Under the pieces are notes generated by a model. That model saw only the letters and a program-made list of their open reading frames with translations. It ran no database searches and was not told where the DNA came from. From Tahibacter harae (lineage in GTDB: Bacteria; Pseudomonadota; Gammaproteobacteria; Xanthomonadales; Rhodanobacteraceae), in NCBI RefSeq assembly GCF_024437735.1, contig NZ_JANFQO010000002.1:1-64000 (forward strand): a stretch of DNA of 64,000 bases, written 5' to 3'. The stretch's first letter is position 1. Every line of letters begins with the position of its first letter. Positions 58,993-64,000 of this stretch are shown one piece after another. Both the position numbers and the translations under genes were made by a program.

Positions 58993-60262
58993 CGGCCTCG
59001 CAACCCGGCAGGAACTCGGCAGCGCGGCATTGCGGTCCGGCCAGCAGCAGCTGCGCCACGCCGATGGAGCGTTCGCGGAAACCGCCTTCGCAATAGGCGA
59101 GGTAGAAGGTCCACAGGCGGATGAACGCCTCGTCGAAGCCCTGCGCCAGAACCGCGTCGCGCTGGGCGAGGAAGCGCTCGCGCCAAATCTGCAGCGTGCG
59201 CGCGTAGGAGCTGCCGAAATCTTCCAGCTGGACCAGGGCCAGTTCGCAGGCCGCCGTCTTGGCCGACAGCAGCGCCGCAATCGACGGAATGAAGGCGCCG
59301 GGAAACACGAAGCGCTTGATGTAATCGACCGCGCGCAGCGCCTGGGCATAGCGGTGGTCCTCGATGGTGATGGCCTGGACCAGGGCCAGGCCGTCGGGTT
59401 TCAGCAGCCTGCCGATGGTGCGGAAATACGCGGGCAGATTGGCCGCGCCGATCGCTTCCACCATCTCGATCGAGACGAGCTTGTCGTAGCAGCCGTCGAG
59501 ATCGCGGAAGTCCTTCCTGAGTACGGTAATGCGGTCCTGCAGGCCGGCCTCCGCCACGCGCTGGCTGGCCAGGGCGAACTGCTCCTGCGAGATCGTGGTC
59601 GTGGTCACGCGGCAACCGTAGTGGCGCGCCGCGTGCAGCGCGAAGCCGCCCCAGCCGGTTCCGATCTCCACGACGTGGTCGCCTGCCGACAGGCGCAGCT
59701 TGGCGGCGATGCGGTCGAGCTTGCGCGCCGAAGCGGCTTCCAGCGTGTCGTCCTCGCCGGCGAACAGCGCCGAGGAATACATCAGGTCCGGCGACAGGAA
59801 CAGGCGGAAGAAGGCGTTGCCGAGGTCATAGTGCGCCGCGATGTTGCGCCGTGCACCGTCGCGCGTGTTCGGCCGCAGCGCATGCCAGCCGCGCAGCAGC
59901 CAGCCGCCCAGCGCGGCGAGACCGCCTTCCATGCCGTCGAGCAGGTCGCGGTTGCGCACCAGCAGCCGCACCAGGCCGACGAGGTCGTCGCAGCGCCAGT
60001 GACCGTGGATGAAGGCTTCCCCTGCCCCCACGCTGCCATAGGCCGCCACCGCCCGGTAGAAAGACGGATGTTCGACCCACAGCGCAATCGCCCCACCCTG
60101 CCCGCTGCCGCAACGCCGTACTCCAAGATCGTCTTCGAGCAGCACAGCGCCATGCTGCAGACGGCTCATCTGCGCGAGCAGACGGGTGCGCAGCCAGCGG
60201 TCCAGAGCGCTCCAGCGGGCGGTGGCCGCCGTGCCGGGCAGCGAGTCGATCGATGAATTCAT
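58985..60262 (-). CDS. Cyclopropane-fatty-acyl-phospholipid synthase family protein (second type)
   Basis: A 425-residue CFA-family enzyme with the full plan: lipid-binding [34 protein letters not shown] loop [20 protein letters not shown], catalytic-region [17 protein letters not shown] and C-terminal [14 protein letters not shown]. It belongs to the group encoded with DUF1365 and a flavoprotein rather than to classical Cfa (49511-50623). It would methylenate or methylate acyl chains of membrane lipids. It is coupled by ATGA overlap to DUF1365 upstream and by an eight-base overlap to DUF2878 downstream. Confidence 0.93.
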   Translation of the reverse strand: MNSSIDSLPGTAATARWSALDRWLRTRLLAQMSRLQHGAVLLEDDLGVRRCGSGQGGAIALWVEHPSFYRAVAAYGSVGAGEAFIHGHWRCDDLVGLVRLLVRNRDLLDGMEGGLAALGGWLLRGWHALRPNTRDGARRNIAAHYDLGNAFFRLFLSPDLMYSSALFAGEDDTLEAASARKLDRIAAKLRLSAGDHVVEIGTGWGGFALHAARHYGCRVTTTTISQEQFALASQRVAEAGLQDRITVLRKDFRDLDGCYDKLVSIEMVEAIGAANLPAYFRTIGRLLKPDGLALVQAITIEDHRYAQALRAVDYIKRFVFPGAFIPSIAALLSAKTAACELALVQLEDFGSSYARTLQIWRERFLAQRDAVLAQGFDEAFIRLWTFYLAYCEGGFRERSIGVAQLLLAGPQCRAAEFLPGCEADA

Positions 60263-61035
60263 GGGCGGTTTCCTTGCACGTGAGGATGAAACGGTGCGCG
60301 CTTGAGCCAGAGCCGCAGCGCCTGCCAGTGGATGGCGCCGATGACCTGGGCTGTCATCAATGGATAGCGCCAGAGCACGCGCGCGAGCGAGGCGCCGCCG
60401 AGCGGACGGCGCTGCAGGTCCAGGCTGGCGTCGAACACGCGGCGGTCTTCGCGATAAAGGTCCATGTGCACGTGCAGGTCGCCGGCGGGCACGGTGAAGC
60501 GCCAGCAGTAGTCCAGGTCCATGGCCTGGAAGGGCGAGACATGGAACTGTTTGGCGAACGACCATTGCAGCGCGCGGCCGCGCCGGTGGGCCGCGTCGAC
60601 GGGCAACACGTAGCTGTGCCGTTCGCCCCAGGGCGTGTTGGTGATCTCGGCCAGCACGAATTCGAGTTCGTCCGTGCCGGCGGCGAAGCCGTAATAGAAG
60701 CTGACCGGGTTGAACACATAGCCGGCGTAGCGCAGGTGCGCAAGCAGGCGTATCGGCCCGGACGGTCGCCGGCCGGTTTCGGCTTCGACGCGATCGCGCA
60801 CGGCCTCGGCCAGCGGGCGATCGTGCGGCGCGAGGTAGTCGCTGCGGCGGAATTCGGCGACATTGCGCCGATCGACCGACCAGAACCAGCGGCCGGCGAG
60901 CACGCGCTCGATCTCGTCCAGGTCCAGATACAGCTGTGCGATGCGGTAACGAAACACGTGCGGGCATTCGCCGTGACGGCGATGCCGCACCACGCCTTCG
61001 TAGATGGCGCTGGACCATTCCGCCGCTGTATTCAT
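60259..61035 (-). CDS. DUF1365 family protein
   Basis: A 258-residue protein with the typical DUF1365 start ([21 protein letters not shown]) and core motifs [12 protein letters not shown] and [17 protein letters not shown]. It is a cytoplasmic protein of unknown activity, always near a flavin amine-oxidase-like protein and a CFA-like enzyme, where it is thought to act in modified fatty acid formation. ATGA overlaps join it to both neighbours. The residues match the family without visible loss. Confidence 0.92.
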   Translation of the reverse strand: MNTAAEWSSAIYEGVVRHRRHGECPHVFRYRIAQLYLDLDEIERVLAGRWFWSVDRRNVAEFRRSDYLAPHDRPLAEAVRDRVEAETGRRPSGPIRLLAHLRYAGYVFNPVSFYYGFAAGTDELEFVLAEITNTPWGERHSYVLPVDAAHRRGRALQWSFAKQFHVSPFQAMDLDYCWRFTVPAGDLHVHMDLYREDRRVFDASLDLQRRPLGGASLARVLWRYPLMTAQVIGAIHWQALRLWLKRAPFHPHVQGNRP

Positions 61036-62303
61036 GCCGCCGCCCTGTTCGCCGCCGCGGCGTTCCAGTTCACGCCCAGTTCGCGCACGACCTCGACCGC
61101 ACTGCGCATGCCGTCTTCGTGGAATCCCCAGCCCCAGTAGGCGCCGGCGAACCACGTGTGGCGGCGGCCCTGGATCTCCGCCTTGCGCGCCTGCGCCGCG
61201 ACCGAGGCGTGGCTGTACACCGGATGGGCATACCGGCGCCGCGCCAGGATGGCGCCGGGATCGATAGCCTCGGTGCGGTTCAGTGTGACCACGAACGGCA
61301 GGGGCGAAGTCACGCCTTGCAGCAGGTTCATGCAGTAGCTGACCGAGCACGGCGCACCGGGCTCGGCCGGCACGTAGGCGTTCCACGCTGCCCAGGCCTT
61401 GCGCGAGCGCGGCAGCATGCGCGCGTCGGTATGCAGTACAACTTCGTTGGGCTGATAGGCGATGGCGCCAAGGATCTCGCGTTCGCGCGTATCCGCGTCG
61501 CGCAGCAAGGCCAGGGCCTGGTCGCTGTGGCAGGCGAGTATGGCGGCATCGAAGCGTTCGCTGCCGCCCGGCAATACCACTTCGGCGCCACGCTCGTCGC
61601 GGCGCAGGCCAAGCACCGGCGTGGCGGTGCGCACCGTTGCCTGCCAGCGCGCCTGCAGCGCCTGGACGTAGCGCTGCGAACCGCCGCATACCACGCGCCA
61701 TTGCGGACGCCCGGCTACCTGCAGCATGCGGTGGTGGGCCATGAATTGCACCAGATAGCGCGCCGGAAACGACAGGATCTGCTGCGCCGGGCTGGACCAC
61801 AGCGCGCTGGCCATGGGCACGAGGTGATCGTCGCGGAAAGCCGTACCGTAGCGGTGTTCGGCCAGGTAGTCGCCCAGCGTGGGGCCTGCACCCGGCGCGT
61901 CGAGCAAGGCTCCGGCGCTGCGATAGAAGCGGCGCAGATCGGCCAGCAGGCCCCAGAAACGCGGCGACAGCAGATTGCGCCGCTGGCAGAACAGGCCGGA
62001 CAGCGAGGCGGCGTTGTATTCCAGGCCGGTGGCGGCGTTGTGCACCGAAAAGCTCATGGTCGTGGCCTGCGTGGCCACTCCGAGTTCGGCGAACAACGCA
62101 CTCAACAGAGGGTAGTTTTCCGCATTGTGGACGATGAAGCCCGTATCGATACGGTAGACGCAGCCGCCCTGCTCCACGGTGTGCGTATCCGTATGGCCTC
62201 CCAGGCGCTCGTCGGCCTCGAACAGCACCACCTCGTGCGTGCGCGACAGCAGATAAGCGCAAGCCAGCCCCGAGATGCCGGACCCGATGACTGCGATGCG
62301 CAT
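61032..62303 (-). CDS. FAD-dependent amine-oxidase-like oxidoreductase
   Basis: A 423-residue flavoprotein. The N-terminal dinucleotide fold [19 protein letters not shown] and the following [17 protein letters not shown] are typical of the NAD(P)-binding Rossmann-like/amine oxidase group that accompanies DUF1365 and CFA. The C-terminal FAD contact appears as [15 protein letters not shown]. It probably dehydrogenates or isomerises an acyl chain before or after methylenation. ATG 62303 is chosen because GGAGG lies five bases upstream; it follows the desaturase stop by two bases. Confidence 0.93.
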   Translation of the reverse strand: MRIAVIGSGISGLACAYLLSRTHEVVLFEADERLGGHTDTHTVEQGGCVYRIDTGFIVHNAENYPLLSALFAELGVATQATTMSFSVHNAATGLEYNAASLSGLFCQRRNLLSPRFWGLLADLRRFYRSAGALLDAPGAGPTLGDYLAEHRYGTAFRDDHLVPMASALWSSPAQQILSFPARYLVQFMAHHRMLQVAGRPQWRVVCGGSQRYVQALQARWQATVRTATPVLGLRRDERGAEVVLPGGSERFDAAILACHSDQALALLRDADTREREILGAIAYQPNEVVLHTDARMLPRSRKAWAAWNAYVPAEPGAPCSVSYCMNLLQGVTSPLPFVVTLNRTEAIDPGAILARRRYAHPVYSHASVAAQARKAEIQGRRHTWFAGAYWGWGFHEDGMRSAVEVVRELGVNWNAAAANRAAA

Positions 62304-62305
62304 GC

Positions 62306-63244
62306 TCACCTCCGCGCCTTGGCCAGCACCCAGGCCGGCACGGGCTTGAGGTCGTGCACGAGCCCGGCCAGGGCGAGCAGGCGCAGGCCATACCAGCTCA
62401 GATCGACTTCCCACCAGCGGAAGCCTTGCCGTGCCGTGCCCGGAAAGAAGTGATGGTTGTTGTGCCAGCCCTCGCCGAACGTCAGCAGCGCCAGCCAGAC
62501 GTTGTTGCGGCTGTCGTCGGCCGTGTCGAAGCGGCGCGAACCGAAGCGGTGGGCAAGCGAGTTGATGGTGACGGTGGCGTGGAACAGCACGACCGTGGAG
62601 ATGGCGAACCCCCAGACCAGCAGTTGTGGCCCGCTGGTTTCAAGCCCCGGCGCCCAGCGCTGCAGCGCCCAGCCCAGGCCGTACAGCGCGGCTGCCAGTG
62701 CGACGGGCACGGCGCTGTCGTAGCGGTCCAGCCAGCGCAGTTCCGGGAAAACGGCGAGGTCGCGCACGCGCGACAGGTCGGTGGCGAAGGCGCGCGGGGT
62801 CAGGAACCAGCCGGCATGGCTCCAGAGAAACCCGTGGACACGCGGCGCATGCGGGTCGGCGGGCGTATCCGCATGACGATGGTGGTGGCGGTGATGCGCC
62901 GCCCACCACAGCGGGCCGCGCTGCACGCAGGCTGCGCCGATCACGGCAAACACGAACTGCACGGCGCGCGAGGTGCGGAACGTGCGGTGGGAGAAATAGC
63001 GGTGGTAGAACGCTGTCAGCGCAAACATGCGCACCGCGTAGAGCACGACCGCGACCACCACTGCCGTCACCGAGACGCCGACCGCCAACACACCCAGGCA
63101 GGCCAGGTGCAGGCCGATGAAGGGCGCCGCCCGCAGCCAGTCGATGCGGTCCGCGTCCACCGCAACGGTGGACGCGGCGGCCGCGTCGAACCACGCGCGC
63201 AGCGACGCTGCCGCCGCCGTCCATCGCTTCGCCGTTGTGTGCAT
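62306..63244 (-). CDS. Membrane fatty acid desaturase (delta-9 type)
   Basis: A 312-residue di-iron desaturase with the three histidine boxes [16 protein letters not shown] and GEGWHNNHH, and four membrane segments (two near residues 42-82, two near 175-230). It would introduce the cis double bond that the CFA-type enzymes further along the operon use. It is the first gene of the eight-gene lipid operon, 65 bases after the stop of the anti-sigma gene, so it may either have its own promoter or be read through from the sigma/anti-sigma genes. Confidence 0.94.
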   Translation of the reverse strand: MHTTAKRWTAAAASLRAWFDAAAASTVAVDADRIDWLRAAPFIGLHLACLGVLAVGVSVTAVVVAVVLYAVRMFALTAFYHRYFSHRTFRTSRAVQFVFAVIGAACVQRGPLWWAAHHRHHHRHADTPADPHAPRVHGFLWSHAGWFLTPRAFATDLSRVRDLAVFPELRWLDRYDSAVPVALAAALYGLGWALQRWAPGLETSGPQLLVWGFAISTVVLFHATVTINSLAHRFGSRRFDTADDSRNNVWLALLTFGEGWHNNHHFFPGTARQGFRWWEVDLSWYGLRLLALAGLVHDLKPVPAWVLAKARR

Positions 63245-63309
63245 ACGCCGTTCCGGTCAGGGAGATACCGGAACTACGCAGCTCAGTGCGGTTTGGATTC
63301 AGCGCCCGA

Positions 63310-64000
63310 TCAAATTGATTGAATGTTGCCGCTGGCCACGACGGGCCCGTTCGGCGCGCGATGCGGTATGCCGGCCTGCTCCTCCAGCGTCACGGCCAGC
63401 GTCGCGCCCGAGGCCACGATGGCACGCAGCGCGGGCGGTACCTCGATCGTGTGCGCCTTTTCGTTGGACAGGAAACCCAGTGACTGCGGCGCACCGCCGG
63501 CCGGGATGATCCACAGCTCGTGCACGCGGCCCGACGGATCGGCCGGCGTTGGCACCGGCACCATCAGCACCTTGCCCTGGGTCGCGTCGATGCGTGCGAT
63601 CCAGCCGGTGGCGCCGCCTTCGCGTGCGAGCACGGTGACCGGCTTCGCAGCCTGTTCCTCGGCCACCGGCGGTACCGGCGCGGGCGTGCGCGCAACCAGC
63701 ACGGCCACGGCGGCAAGGCCCGCTGCCGCGGCCAGACCGGCCATGCCGCGCCAGAACCTGGCGTTGTCCCAAAGCGTGCGCGGCACCGGCTGCGCGGCGT
63801 CCCAGCCCAGGCGCGAACGGATACGCGGCCAGACATGCGGCGACGGCTGTTCCGGCGGCGCCTGGACCAGCCACGGCGCGAAGCGTCGCTCCCAATCGTC
63901 GACCCGCTGCGCAAACGGCCGGTCCCGCGCAATGCGAACTTGCGCCTTGTGGCGTTCCTCGGTGTTCAGCAGGCCGGCCACGTATTCGGCCGCGCGCACA
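63310..64000 (-). CDS. RskA-like anti-sigma factor, truncated by the window edge
   Basis: About 230 residues are visible and the frame remains open at base 64000. The N-terminal part (AAEYVAGLLNTEERHKAQVRIARD...VDDWERRFAPW) is the zinc-less anti-sigma domain of the RskA/ChrR-related type. A single membrane helix follows (AGLAAAAGLAAVAVLVA), then a periplasmic RskA C-terminal domain with VHELWIIPAGGAPQSLGFL and TLEEQAG. It should hold an ECF sigma factor, presumably encoded just beyond the right edge. The neighbouring lipid operon is the likely target of that sigma factor. Confidence 0.9.
   Translation of the reverse strand, partial: VRAAEYVAGLLNTEERHKAQVRIARDRPFAQRVDDWERRFAPWLVQAPPEQPSPHVWPRIRSRLGWDAAQPVPRTLWDNARFWRGMAGLAAAAGLAAVAVLVARTPAPVPPVAEEQAAKPVTVLAREGGATGWIARIDATQGKVLMVPVPTPADPSGRVHELWIIPAGGAPQSLGFLSNEKAHTIEVPPALRAIVASGATLAVTLEEQAGIPHRAPNGPVVASGNIQSI

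Noticed and set aside
63245-63309. ECF-type promoter before the desaturase gene (TGAATCC and TAGTTC spaced by 18).
   Set aside because: The hexamers fit known ECF consensus only loosely, and I could not distinguish them from chance.

Overview
The window is about 70% GC, densely coded and apparently bacterial. The trans-AT polyketide/NRPS content, the FNR-type promoters with a Hsp20/USP/BON group, and the desaturase/CFA/DUF1365 lipid operon next to an anti-sigma factor suggest a proteobacterium. I would guess a gammaproteobacterium of the Xanthomonadales/Lysobacter type, but no rRNA or housekeeping marker confirms this. Region 1 (1-39416) is a biosynthetic gene cluster. A trans-AT PKS enters from the left edge (1-6600). 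It is followed by a complete beta-branching (HMG-CoA-synthase) cassette: free ACP, Cys-to-Ser KS, HCS, ECH1 and ECH2 (6593-10908). A second trans-AT PKS (10923-17594) ends in a KS lacking the HGTGT histidine. Convergent to it is a two-gene operon for a trans-acting enoyl reductase and an AT-like protein (17697-20041). Divergent from that operon is a 4568-residue NRPS (20316-34022) coupled to a GT1-type glycosyltransferase. The NRPS has a half-size first C domain, one module without an A domain, a 2.19-kb near-perfect internal duplication and a Lys2-like last A domain, and it has no TE. Convergent to the glycosyltransferase is a protein made of three tandem circularly permuted ATP-grasp-like units (35289-39416), the most unusual single gene here. 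Region 2 (39417-54625) is accessory. It holds a small secreted protein with a clear terminator, a DUF4136 lipoprotein, an ABC exporter operon (ATPase, FtsX-type permease, membrane-fusion protein, RMD1-like membrane protein), a PAS-GGDEF protein, a cyclopropane fatty acid synthase, a three-BON protein, Hsp20 and a universal stress protein. Five copies of an FNR/ANR/Dnr-like box (TTGAY-N4-RTCAA) lie upstream of the lipoprotein, the ABC operon, a small ORF plus GGDEF, Hsp20 and USP, mostly with class-II promoter geometry. This looks like one low-oxygen or redox regulon. About 1.2 kb (53410-54625) is gene-poor and seems to hold a decayed IS3-type transposase piece. Region 3 (54626-64000) has a secreted beta-helix protein, then a tightly overlapping eight-gene minus-strand lipid operon: desaturase, FAD oxidoreductase, DUF1365, CFA synthase, DUF2878, DUF1295, methyltransferase, lipocalin. 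Upstream of it an RskA-like anti-sigma factor runs off the right edge. Together the cluster probably builds a beta-methyl-branched polyketide and a glycosylated peptide or hybrid. The flanking lipid genes point to membrane-lipid modification under stress or sigma-factor control.
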